64,000 nt of DNA. It comes from Pithys albifrons albifrons (taxonomy: Eukaryota; Chordata; Aves; Passeriformes; Thamnophilidae). The position numbers were made by a program, and so were the translations under genes. The stretch spans positions 11,747,733 through 11,811,732 of the forward strand of contig NC_092473.1 of assembly GCF_047495875.1 (NCBI RefSeq), written 5' to 3'. Every line of letters begins with the position of its first letter. Positions within the stretch are counted from its first letter, which is position 1. Positions 15,401 to 34,700 of this stretch are shown here, piece by piece. The notes under the pieces are model-generated. The model saw only the letters and a list, made by a program, of their open reading frames with translations, ran no database searches and had not been told where the DNA came from.

Positions 15401-18400
15401 TCCTTTCTTAAAGTGTTTAACAAAAGCATCACAGTGTAAGAAAAATTTTACTTCAAGCAACTATGTTATTGTGGGCTTGCTCATGATATTACAGAAACAA
15501 ACCCCCAACATTTAAAAATCAACAGCACTTAAAAAAAGCTCCAAGTCAATAGATAGGGATATCAAGCTTTTCAGGTGCAATTTGGTTTAAATTCTTAAGG
15601 GTAGTTTTTTTCCCCACTGTATCCAATATGAAACTTGCAACTTTTTCAGAACTCTGATACACTCCTCCAGGTAAGCAGAGAATCTGCTCAGAACTTCTGG
15701 GGCTCAGAAGACGGAAAAATGCATTTCAACTTTGCTGCAAGTTTTCAGTCTCACTCTAACTTAACTCTTGAATCTCTGAGCATTTGAAATGGTGCAGAAT
15801 TGAAAATGCTATATGAGAGTCTGGACAAATTTTCAGAGGATACTGAAGAGCAAAGTTTAGATCATTCCACAAACACTGACCAGTTCAGGATTACACTTTG
15901 CCATTAACCAGTCAGCACTAAGAGCATGTAAGATGCTTTACAATCAAACTCTGACAATCCTCTCAACTCTGCCACAAACACATACAGCTCAGCTGAATGG
16001 ACATATTCCCCAGCAATGCAGGAATTTAGACAAATGCTAAATGAATTCATAGAAGGATAAGAGTAAGGCCTGCTTTTGCAACTGCTATTCTCTAAGTGTT
16101 TGAATTATGGACTCAGGAAGAGTACACAATACATTGGTTAATTAGTTTAACTTCCAACTGTTCCACTTTTGCATAGCCTAAAAATTTCATTTTACAGGAT
16201 GTGTAAAGGACTAAATTGAATTTAAAACACTGACTCAAAACTCTGGGTGGTTGTTCACAGTCCTTCATTCTCAACACAACCAATAATTTCCTAAACACTC
16301 CATGATACAAAATTAGTAAGAGGGAGAAACAGTAAGAGAAAATAAGAAGCTTCTCCAGTGCGAAAGCAACAGCAGTACATGTCTGGCTTTGAGCCAAATG
16401 CTTGGCCATCATGACTAAAATATGCTTTAAGTGATGAAAAAGCCCTTTGGTAGATGGTAGGAGCTGTCTCAGCCCTGGGTGGAAATAAGAGGACAAGGAG
16501 AGAGAAGGAACCACATGCTGGCTGGAGCTTTGTGCAGCCTCACCATCTGCCTGCACAGCTGCAGCCCGCTTCACCAAGTGGTCAGCAAGCTCCATGGCAT
16601 CCGCGGGGCCCAGGGGGAGGTCCCGCGACAAACCAATCACGAGGATCCTCATCAGTGTGTCTTCCAGGATGGGCACCTCGGAGCACAGGCGAAGGAAGAA
16701 GCTACAGGAAACACGAGACATCAATCACGCTTCTTTGGACTGTAGTGTGAAGTCTCCTGAACCCTTCACAAACCCTAGAACCCACCTGAGCACAAGATAC
16801 ATCACAGCTTAGTTTACAGTATCTTCCCTAGTCTCCAGTTCCAAATGCAATGATGTGAATCAAGTTATTACTGGAATATTGCTCACATTGCCTTCTACCT
16901 CTATGCTTCAGGCTGCCTGAGTCTGAGCTCCCTAACATTACCCCAGTAACCCACACAGTGCAAGGCTGTCCTCCTTACAACTACAGCTTTACAGCATCAA
17001 GATACAGAACAGCTTGGCACAGGGAACAGGAATCAAGGAGGAAGAGAAACAGATGGAGAATGGAACAACACCCCTACATTTTAAGGCAATGTAACAGATG
17101 AAGAAAATCTAAGCACAGTTACAAGCCTTTCCAACACAGAGCTATATAAGGATCACCAGAAAACACCCATTCCTCAGCCTCCAGCTAGAGCAGCTCCCTG
17201 CCTGCCCCCACTACGGGAGGGGCACTCACTTGCGGTCACTCTCAGGGGGCCAGTTGTCCCATTTGTAGTAGGTTTCTGGTTGTTCTGTGAAGAGCACCTT
17301 GTGGAGGCTGTAGAGATGAAGAGGACAGTAAATACCATCTGTGTGAGGCTCAAGAACATATACAACCATTCAGTCTCCCCAAACCCCTGCTAATGTTCCC
17401 ATCCTACACACAAAGGAGCCTACTCCCGTAAGTGAGTCTAGAAAAGGTAACAACATGAATCAGAACAGAGAGGACTATACAGTATGGGCCCTGGGCTTTT
17501 ATACTTTCAGTAATATATTCTGCTTACTATTAATTCTGACTTAACCTGCCTCTGTAATGTCTTGTACCAAGACTCCAGGAACTACCTGTTCTCCAAGAGG
17601 CAGGCTGGGAAGACAGAACTATCTGTGAAGTCCTGAACCCTACAGCCCACAAAAAGATGTTAGACAAAAAAACCAAGGGAGGGGTCCACAGGGATTGTGT
17701 TTGGTCATGTAATTAGAAATTCCCTTTTGAGTGGACCCAAATAATACAAATCAGAAACATTTTCCATTATCATATATTTCTGGTAAGAGGACGTACCCAA
17801 AGGAATTTCAGAGAGAGAGACAGACCCAGCCTGAACCCTGCTAAAACTGTTTCTGCTCCCCATCTGGTCAGGGCAGAGAAATCTAACCGAACTCTGCCAT
17901 AGGCCTAGGTTTTCATAATATATCACAGCTGGGGAAGAGACAGAGATGACCAGGCTGACTCTCACCAGTGCACATAGTCCTTTGGAGCCAGCTTGCTGAT
18001 AGATGGAACAACTGTATGAAGCCACCAGACAGCATCTCGTTGGATAGCAGCAATTTGGTTCTGGAAAGAGCGCAGCACTTCCAGGTCTGAAAAACAGTCA
18101 GGTCACAAAGTACAGACGTACCAAGAGCCCCATCAGGAGCCATGCAGGATGGTGGTAGTTTCAAGAGCAGGCAGTAATAAGGGCTCTGAAGCAAGAACAG
18201 TAAATCACAGAATCACAGAACAGTTTGGGTTGAAAGGAATCTTAAAGATCATCTCATTCCAACCCCTGCAACATGGGCAAGGACACCTTCCACTAGAGAA
18301 GGGGAACCAGAGAAGGGAAATAGTGTATCAGAGAGCCTTGAGCACATCAGCACTGACAGCACAAGTATTTTTCTTTCTGACATGCTGCAGCAAAATCTCC

Positions 18401-21400
18401 AATATGTAGCAGAGATGAACTAGCCCAAAGGCCTGTGTTCTCAGCCCAAGGTACTTGGTAATCCTTACGTCTGCCCCTTCAAGTTTAAGGCTCCCTCATA
18501 TAGAGGTCCCTTTCCCCAGCCTCTCAAACACTGCTTCCACAGATACAAGAAGTACCCAGCCATATACATGCCACATCTCCTGTCTGGCAGTCTCAGGATG
18601 ATGGCAGGTGCCCTCATGACTCTATTCAGAATGGAGGCTAACACCCCTTCCCAACCCCAGCTGCGATGTTCACCCACCGTCAGGGTCAGATATCTACCAA
18701 GCTGCCCATCTTCAGAGGGAATGTAGGTTCTTAAGCTTACTCTTTTTCTCTCCTTTGTCCCAAGCAATTCCAGCCTCCTTCACCTGGGCTGTGATACCAA
18801 GCATCATGGAGACAGCTAGCAGATCGGTTATGTGGATGACAAATCTCTCCTTAAAATAGAAAAAAAAAAAGTGAGTTGAACCAGCAATACCCAAAGCTGC
18901 CTTCTGGAAATGTTTTGTCATCAAAAATTATGATCATGGGTGTTTGGAAATGAGATATGGAAGTGCTGCTATGAGACACACAAATAGTGACTCACTCAGA
19001 TACCAAAGAGCAAAAGAAAGAACAACCAGAAAAGCAGATACAAGAACAGCCCAGTACACCACAGGCACATCCAGCAGCACAAGGGTCAAGAAGTGGTACC
19101 TTGAATTCCATTTCTGCATACAGGGCCTCCTTCCGTTCCTGCATAAGACCCAGACAGAAGGCCTGGAAGTTGATCTCATGTTTTGTCTGTTTGATGATCT
19201 CTCGCAGCAGAGCCCGCGATGCCCGCAGGTAATCGTCCTTGGTGGTCAAAAGGTCCTGGAACACCATTGCCAGGTACTGGGGCCACACAGAAAGAGAAAA
19301 CCTTCAGTGCACTGTAATGAATCAACATCCACAAAATGAAAAGACACAAGGAAACCACTCTGCTGGTATCCTGTCCCCCAGACCCTTGGGGAGCTGTAGT
19401 AACATTTCTCTCGTGAAACTGCATCACCACAAGATGTCCCACCCAGAATGTGGGAGTTAAAAAATGTCCATGTAGATTTATTTCTACCAAGAGTAATAAC
19501 AATACAATAGTATGACACAGATAAGAAATCTGTTTGTGAAAAAGATTCACCTGAGCCTCAACTCCACTAAACCTGTCAAGTGAGGTTCTGGGGTCACCAT
19601 CAGGCACACAAGATGCTGCACCTACCTTTGGAGCTTGCTCAGAGCTGTGCTGAAGCACAGTATACAGGATCTGCATATTATTGGGATTTCTTGCATTTGA
19701 TAGTTCATTGAAAATCACAAACTTAATGGTGGTTCCCAAGTTATCCCTGTGTGCATTCAGCAGCTCTCTGCAAGGGAAGACCAGAGATACCTGAACAAAC
19801 ATTTCACTGCAGCAGGACACATTGTTTTTACTTCTCTCTGAAGTATTTAGCACACAAAAGTAAAACGGATGGAACAGCACAAATGCCCAACAGTATCAAA
19901 GGACTAATGAAAGACTTCTGGGACAATGAAATTGATGTAACTGAACACAGGACAACCCTTAGTCCAAGCTGGTATTTAAAACCAATCAAGGCCCTGGACA
20001 CATCTTCCACAGTACCTTCTCTTCCCATCACAGACCCAGTCACTCACCTGACGCACAGCATGTAGTGGTTGAGAAGGACTTTTGGCTTGAGACGAATTTT
20101 GATCAGGTTGGAGATAACTTCCATGTCCTCTGAGCTGTGGGTGTTGCAGTTCATACAGACTGACATTAGCAAGTCCTGAGCTGGCTTGGTTAGCTGCAGA
20201 GCAAGAGCAGAAAGGTGCCAGTCATTTGCCATTACAGACCAGAAATTAAGTGGCATATTCAGTATGCAACCCTCCTGGGTGGATTCCACACCAGAGCTGT
20301 CCTACAGCAGCTTCTATCCTTACCTTTGGGTTCTGCAGCCACATCTCCAGCCTCTGCACAGCCATCTGACGCACCTCTTTGTAGCCACAGGTGGCTGTGA
20401 GCAGCCGAAGAAGGTTCCTGGAGACATTGTCCATGGGCTGGCGCCGGTTGAGCTGGTCCCGCAGCATGTCTAGGACATATTCCTCCACACTCTCTGCAAG
20501 GTCTTCATACCTGGACCACACAAACTGCACTTTACTCATTTCCACACAAGCCAGTGCAAAAATCAGCACTCTTTCTCTTTTATGGTATACACTAAAAACA
20601 AACGAAATCTACTCTTTTCTCCTGGAACTGTTTTATCTGATGCTCAGCATTCCCCAGCAGGTGCCACAGGACAGGTAGAGCACAGAGGGAGCTCCCTGCC
20701 ACAGCCCTGTAGGGTGGGTGAGCACAGACACATCTGCCACATAGCTGTGTTGGGAGAGGATGACACATTGTACCTGGGCATAAGCTGGCCCGCCTGCTCC
20801 GGGCTCATTTTCTCCTCTGCAATCAGCAGCTCACTCTGGCTGTCTTCTTCCTCTGTCATGGAAGGGTGTGGGCTACTCCCTAAGAGAGATCAGGACATGG
20901 CACACTTCATGAGACAACTCCTCTTTGTAGAGATCAATCACTCATGCTCTGATTTGTTCTGCTTCTTTCAGGAATCCCTTTCAGCAACACTGAAGGAGGC
21001 CACAACCTGTCGCCTCCTCACACCACATTATACAGGCCCATTTTTCACTACCCTCAAAAATCCCCTGGACATGAAAGAGCCCCAAAAGAAGCAAAAGCAA
21101 TGGCTGGAATTCAAAGTCTGGTCTATGTGACTCCATCCAGTTACAAACTATTCTCACAACTCAGTAAGTGCAGCAGGCTCCATCATCCCCCTAAACCCTT
21201 GTTCCTGGTTCCAAACATCTTCTTACCAGCACTAAGGTCTCCTCCACTACGTCCAACTTCTCCATGCAAGAGCATGGTCTTAGGAGGCATCTTTGTGTTA
21301 AAAGCTGTTTGGATGTTATCCACAAATGTCTTGCAGTGAGGGCTGTCCACCCAGATGCGCTCCCCAAGGGAGTCCTCAATATACACCTGCAGAAGGGAAC

Positions 21401-23551
21401 ATAATCCACGTTCACACTTTAACTGATAAATCAAAGGAGTATTTGTGAGTTTTTATGGATTTCCAGTATACAAAGTAGGAAACTAGCATGACCATTGCAT
21501 GGATGAAAAACAGACCAGATGACTGCAGGCAAGTCACATAAGAGCAAAAAACCAAACCATCAGAGCTCAAGCTCTACTGGGCACTAAACCTTCTCAAGCA
21601 AGAAACCTGATCAGGTTTGGCAAAGACAACAGTTTCTACCACCAAAATACAGAATCTGGGCAGCTCATACTTTTTAAATTAATGGACTTTTTCAGTCCAG
21701 ACAGACAAACTAGAAAGTAAGGAGTCTCTGCAACACTTACAATTCAGTAAAACAATTAATACACTGTCAAGGGCATTTCAGAAAAGAGCAGAGATAAGGT
21801 AACAAAAGGCAAAGGAAGACACAGCATTGCAGCAACCCCTGGAGCTGTTTCTTTAAAAGCACAGGGCCAGTCTCCAATTTCTGACTCCTTCAGCTGCATT
21901 CCCACACTGGACAAGGGGACACTGGCTACCCCCTTCCCTGCAGCAGGAATAAATCCACTGCTGTTCTATCCCAACACATCCACATCTCCCAACCCTGGCT
22001 GATTTTACCCAGACTGCCCACCACACAGAAACCCTTTTGTTCAACAACCTTCACAAAGATCTCTGGCCAGTTCTCATCCTCTTCATAAGCTGCCATGAGA
22101 AGGTTGCAGGCCAAGACAGACACGAGGCTATTCCCTTTGGCTTTGAAGTTGATGGAGGCATCTCTTCGGAGTAGGCTGCACAGTGCCTGCAATGTCATCC
22201 ACAGAAAATAAAATAATAAACAAGTCATCTGGCAAGAAAGCATACAGAGAAGCTATATAAACAGAAATACAAATTGCAGCAGCTTGCAACAGAGCTCTGG
22301 CATTTATAAAGACATCAGAGGTCTAGAATTTACAAAGTCATGCTCTGGCATGAGAGAAACTGCAACTCTGCTCACAAGTTGCCAGCAATGACACACCAGT
22401 AAATCCTCACCTCAATAACCCCTTCAGTGGCAAAGATGTTTGGTTTGATTTTTGCCAGGTACATGAGGCTCAGGTACAGTGTGGTGTCAGGTTTGGCTCT
22501 GTTCATCTTCAGCTGCTTCACAGCTCCACACAGCACGCCCTCAATACGGTCATCGTTGCCTTCTGCTTCTGCTGCCTCAATCTCATCCAGCAGCACTGTG
22601 GGGACGACTGCAAGCACCAACACACAGGCATCAGCACTTACCCTCATGTGAAACAACCTGCTCTGAGATGCTGCAGGACAGTCACCAAGACAGCAAAGCA
22701 TGGACCAGCTCTACTATAGCTCCTGAAATAGCTTTTTCCTACTCAACTGCCATTAAAAGTTCTGTTTTACACCTGACAGTGCCCCTTGATTATCTTTCCA
22801 TGCTAGCACACTCCTCCAAACGCAATGTTCAGGCCCAGAGTCTGCTAAAGAAATATGTGAATAAAACACCTCAATCCAGACTCAGAGATTTCCTCAGGAA
22901 GCATCTCAGATGCCACTATTAAACAGCTCTCAGGCGGAATGAATCCAGTACAATCCTGTACTAACAGAAGAGAAAACAGTGATTTCAGCCCTTCAGCAGA
23001 GGAAACTCTCAAGGGCAGCACGTAATCAGCGTGTGGGCTTCAAAAAGGCTGCAGAGAAAGGAGAACACAAGTTTCACTTCGGCTCCCCCGCGGCAGCGGG
23101 AGCACAGCGAGACCTCACCTTCGATGGGGATGACAGACGGCTCCTTGATGGAGGGCGAGATGGCTCTTTTCTCCGCCACGGCCGCCTCTGCCAGGCGGCC
23201 CAGGGCGCTGAGGGGCGGCGTGGAGGAGAGCTTGGGGCGCTTGGTGAGGCCGGGCAGCCCCGCCGGGCCCGCCAGCGCCGCGGCCGCGTCCCGCTTGCGC
23301 TCCGAGGGCAGCCCGGGCGGCGCCGGCTTCAGCAGCGTCACGGCGGCCTTGCCCTCGCCGCTCTGCCCCTTGGAGCCCAGCGCGATGAAGTCTCCGGGCG
23401 GCGGGTGCGCTGCGAGGGGGGAGACACGGGGACCGTGAGGGACAGCGGCAGTGACAGCGAGCGCAGCACCCCGCCCGGCCCCGAGGGGCTTACCGGAGGG
23501 CTTGGGCACGGCGCTGGGCCGCCGCACGGCCGCTGCCTTCGGCCGGTTCAT
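495..23551 (-). CDS. INTS1: Integrator complex subunit 1 (5' 38 coding exons; 3' end off window)
   Basis: INTS1 is the large scaffold subunit of the nuclear Integrator complex, which cleaves snRNA 3' ends and attenuates paused RNA polymerase II transcripts. The translated exons align almost residue for residue with what I know of vertebrate INTS1. Coding exons, 5' to 3': 23494-23551, 23119-23409, 22411-22607, 22049-22186, 21227-21386, 20774-20879, 20324-20510, 20048-20193, 19626-19767, 19100-19276, 18741-18849, 17966-18086, 17230-17307, 16544-16701, 15263-15359, 14775-14866, 14389-14449, 13794-13991, 13265-13394, 12942-13121, 12701-12850, 11939-12118, 11649-11753, 10676-10843, 10237-10348, 9755-9913, 8862-9008, 8371-8469, 7889-8013, 6931-7185, 5724-5883, 4970-5110, 4420-4600, 4213-4336, 3580-3698, 2476-2563, 1631-1857, 495-618. 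All have GT/AG borders and the phases sum to 1,830 codons without a stop. The N-terminus (1-116) is Pro/Ala/Lys-rich with NLS-like KRPK at 76-79. An acidic run (about 919-932) followed by a basic run (about 935-948) interrupts the helical-repeat body. The start is the first ATG, in a CpG island. About 360 C-terminal residues are missing at the left edge. Introns are 80 bp to 1.2 kb; three carry CR1 fragments. Confidence 0.98.
6213..6581 (+). mobile_element. CR1 LINE 3' fragment
   Basis: This 5'-truncated CR1 retroposon lies in the INTS1 intron 5884-6930. It carries the usual CR1 landmarks in order: 'tcagcctgaagaagagaagg', 'gttcaaggccaggcttggag', 'ggcaggggggttgga', and the 3' terminal 'ccattctgcgattctatga' at about 6563-6581. 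It is antisense to INTS1 and non-coding. Confidence 0.93.
13535..13668 (+). mobile_element. CR1 LINE 3' terminal fragment
   Basis: A short CR1 tail in the INTS1 intron 13395-13793. The blocks 'gttcaaggccaggttggata', 'catggcaggggggttggaa', 'ggtcctttccaac' and a terminal 'attctgtgattttatga' are diagnostic of the CR1 3' end. It is antisense to INTS1. Confidence 0.92.
18204..18305 (-). mobile_element. CR1 LINE 3' terminal fragment, minus orientation
   Basis: This starts on the plus strand with 'atcacagaatcacagaac', the reverse complement of the CR1 terminal octamer repeats, then runs through the complement of the 'ggttggaa...ccatggcagg' block to 'ggacaccttccactagag'. It lies in the INTS1 intron 18087-18740, in the same orientation as the gene. 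Confidence 0.92.
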
Positions 23552-23760
23552 GGCGCCGCCGAGCACCGGTCCTGGGAGCGACCGACCGACACCCGGGACC
23601 GACTGACACACCGACAGACCCAAGGACCGAGCGCCACCGCCGCACGGAAGCGGAAGCGCCGACGCCGCCGACGCCTGGCCCGGCCCAGCCCCACTCCGTC
23701 GGACAGCGCCGTCTGGCGGGCGGAAGGCGGAACTGCAGCCTCGGCAGGAGCCTCGGGGGC
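23060..23760. promoter_or_regulatory. INTS1: CpG island and promoter of INTS1
   Basis: A sharply bounded CpG-dense block covers INTS1 coding exons 1 and 2 and extends about 200 bp upstream of the ATG at 23,551. No TATA box was seen, which fits a housekeeping CpG-island promoter. The transcription start is probably between about 23,560 and 23,720. Long open frames on both strands here are base-composition artefacts, apart from INTS1 exons 1 and 2. Confidence 0.8.
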
Positions 23761-23809
23761 ACTGGGGGGATTTTGGGGCGGAGGAAGCCAGAAATGGGGT
23801 GGGAATGAG

Positions 23810-24425
23810 GGGCTGAGGTTGGGGACTGTCTGGTGGTGCTGACTGCGCGGTCTGGGGGTCGGAGAGGGGAGTCAAGCGGCTGGGATGGGTGGCTGGGGGC
23901 AGGGGCTGAAATTAGGGGCTGTTTGGTGATGCTGGGGTTGCCCCCTTCTCGCAGGCAACCAGGACAAGAGCATCAACCTGCGCCGAGGAGATTCAGTTGG
24001 ACATTAGGAGGAAATTCCTTACAGAAAGGGTGATTAGACATTGGAATGGGCTGCCCAGGGAGGTGGTGGAGTCACCGAAGAAACAGGTGGACATGGCACT
24101 TGGTGCAGTGGTCTCATTGGCAAGGAGGTAATCGGTCACTGGTTGGACTTGATGATCTCAGAGGTCTTTTCCAAATAAAATGATTCTGTGAATCTGTGAT
24201 TGTGGGGTCTGGGATCAGAGTGGGGAACCAAGCAGTTAGGGTGGGGGTCTGAAGTCAAAGGCTGAAAATGGGGAACTGAGAGTAGTGGCTGAAATTTGGG
24301 GTCTGGGATGTGGGGCTGGAATTAGGGGGGTTGGACTGGATCTGAAATTGAGCAGCTGAAAACTGGAGGTTGGAATCAAAACTGAGGTCAGGGACAAAAA
24401 CTGGGGTTCTCACAGCAACTGGCTG
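23810..24425. repeat. G-rich degenerate minisatellite (interrupted by CR1)
   Basis: Short G-rich phrases such as 'aggggctga', 'ggggtctggga' and 'ggctgaaatt' recur with variation from about 23,810 to 23,985 and again from about 24,204 to 24,425. The unit is irregular, roughly 10-20 bp. A CR1 copy separates the two parts. The block lies between the INTS1 promoter and the 3' end of the alpha-glucosidase gene. No coding potential was recognised. Confidence 0.6.
23987..24203 (+). mobile_element. CR1 LINE 3' fragment inside minisatellite
   Basis: This has the CR1 order 'ttggacattaggaggaaatt', 'attggaatgggctgcccagg', 'gaggtggtggagtcac', 'ggttggacttgatgatctca', then 'attctgtgaatctgtgatt' at the 3' end. 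It is a different CR1 subfamily from the copies in INTS1 introns, judging by the 'ttggacttgatgatct' form of the tail. Confidence 0.93.
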
Positions 24426-24487
24426 CCCACCCCCTCTACCCTCTTCTGTCCCCACATCATGCTACCAGGACAAGGTTTTCACATGCC

Positions 24488-24493
24488 TTTATT
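24488..24493 (-). terminator. AATAAA polyadenylation signal of the GH31 gene
   Basis: The plus strand reads tttatt, which is AATAAA on the minus strand, about 250 bp downstream of the TGA stop at 24742-24744. It is the only canonical signal seen in that interval, so the 3' UTR probably ends near 24,460-24,480. Confidence 0.75.
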
Positions 24494-24741
24494 GCAGCGG
24501 GGACCGTGGGTGCCACACCTCTACCCACACCACCCACCCAAGACCACGTGGGAGGCACCCAGTGGCCAAGCCCCCATCCCACACCTGTTGTCCCCAGCCA
24601 TGCTAGAGCAGGACACACAGCAGCAGGTGACAGTCCCCGATGCCTCCTTCATGGCAGCATCTCAGCTTCAGGGGCTGGAGCATCGAGCATCTCCTGGACG
24701 AGTGGTCTTGGCAAGATGGGGGTGACCCCACAGTCCCCTGC

Positions 24742-33329
<8,588 letters not shown>

Positions 33330-33339
33330 CGTTCTGGTG

Positions 33340-34411
33340 CTGGAAGGGGAGATGGAGGCAGGTATGAGGGAGAGAGAGGGGGAGAGCTTGCCCAGGCCTC
33401 AAGGACAGCTTCCCCCTCTCCTGATGCCTGTGGTACAGGCACAGGCTGCCCACCTCAGCACCCTGCATCTTCACATCTGCACCTTCAGGTAAGATGCACA
33501 TGGCAAACTCAGCAACAGAAGGCTTTGCCAAGGTCAGGTGGGTTCTGACCCTGCTAAGTGCAGGGAGACGCTGACAAACAACTCTTCACCAGCCCCAAGG
33601 GACAAAGCACCATCGCCCTGAACCCCAGCTACTCTCAGGGAGAGGCAGAGCAGGCCTTCAAGGAGTTTTTTCCAGGTTTTAATTTATGGACTGCAGCATT
33701 TCTGGAAGCTGCAAGCAAAATCGAGCTTGCTCTGTCTGTGGGCACAGAGCTGTGGTGCTGAAAGCCGCGGCTCCAAGGTGTGGAGCATCCTCTACTCAGA
33801 GAATCTGCTCTGAGCATCCTCTTTGAGCATCCTCTGTCATCACCACTCAAAGCCCTGAGTCAGAGGTTTTAGCCCTGAGGAGGGCTGGGCAAGGGATGGC
33901 AGTGAATACACCATCAGTTCTAGCCTCCCCACTGATAAAACTTGATTTTAATAACCTCTCAGGCAAAGATCTCCCGGGTTGTAAGCAAAGGAGAGCCCCA
34001 TGCTACTGGTAAGTGCACGGAGCAATCTCAGCACCTTAAATAAGAGAAACAACTTTCTTCTATCTCCTATCACAGGCATTCAGGCGCTGCCTTCCTCACT
34101 CTGCGATCTGCAGAGGCTCAGTAAACGGGTCTATGCCTCGCCACAAGCAGGTTTATTCCCCGGCAGCGCTCCCCAAACTCGGCCACCACGACAGCTCGAC
34201 CTGCCAGGGCCGGGCTGTGAAACCCCCGCGAGCGGTGGCGCCTCCGCCTTAAGCAACCACCTTCCGCCACCCCACGCGTGGGCAGCCCCGGGGCGGCAGC
34301 GCCCACCCGCCGTGCCCACACGAACCCCGGGGACCCCGGCGTGCCACCAGCCCATGCACCCCCGGCTCCTGCCCGGCCGCCCCGCAGCGCTGGCACTGCG
34401 GGGGCACTCAC
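33340..34411 (-). other. Putative first intron of the GH31 gene
   Basis: An acceptor (CCTTCCAG on the minus strand) borders the start-codon exon at 33,339/33,340. A consensus donor (GTGAGTGCC on the minus strand) occurs at 34,411 in the GC-rich block, so this stretch is most likely intron 1. I see no coding exon or repeat in it. Confidence 0.55.
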
Positions 34412-34700
34412 AGCCCGGGGGGAACCCCAGCCGGGCACGGTGAGCGCCGCGCCCCGGGAGCCCCTGCGGGCCCCGCTCTGGCCGTGCCGGCGCTTACATA
34501 CACGTGTCTCCTCTTGACATTGTGGCAGCGGGCAGCGGGCGGGCAGCTGGCAGAGCGGGCAGAGCGGGCAGCGGGCGGGCAGCGCTCCCGGAGCTGCAGC
34601 CCTGACTGCTCCGCCGTAAACACCCGAAAAGCCGCTCGCCTCCTACCGCGCCTTCCTAGTAGCAGCGCATCCGCACACGCCTCTCTGCCAACTGCGCTCC
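34130..34700 (-). promoter_or_regulatory. GC-rich promoter and candidate non-coding exon 1 of the GH31 gene
   Basis: This CpG-rich block lies about 0.8-1.4 kb upstream of the start-codon exon. Minus-strand donors at 34,411 (GTGAGTGCC) and 34,496 (GTAAGCG) could end a non-coding first exon. A CACGTG E-box sits at 34,501-34,506, and a GCAGCGGGC-type short repeat at about 34,525-34,590. I could not fix the transcription start. Confidence 0.55.

Noticed and set aside
16113..16724. 203-codon minus-strand open frame
   Set aside because: Only its first part (16,544-16,701) is INTS1 exon 14; the rest reads through the donor into the intron.
22979..23842. 287-codon plus-strand open frame over the INTS1 promoter
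   Set aside because: It is antisense to INTS1 exon 2 and arises from GC-rich, stop-poor sequence.
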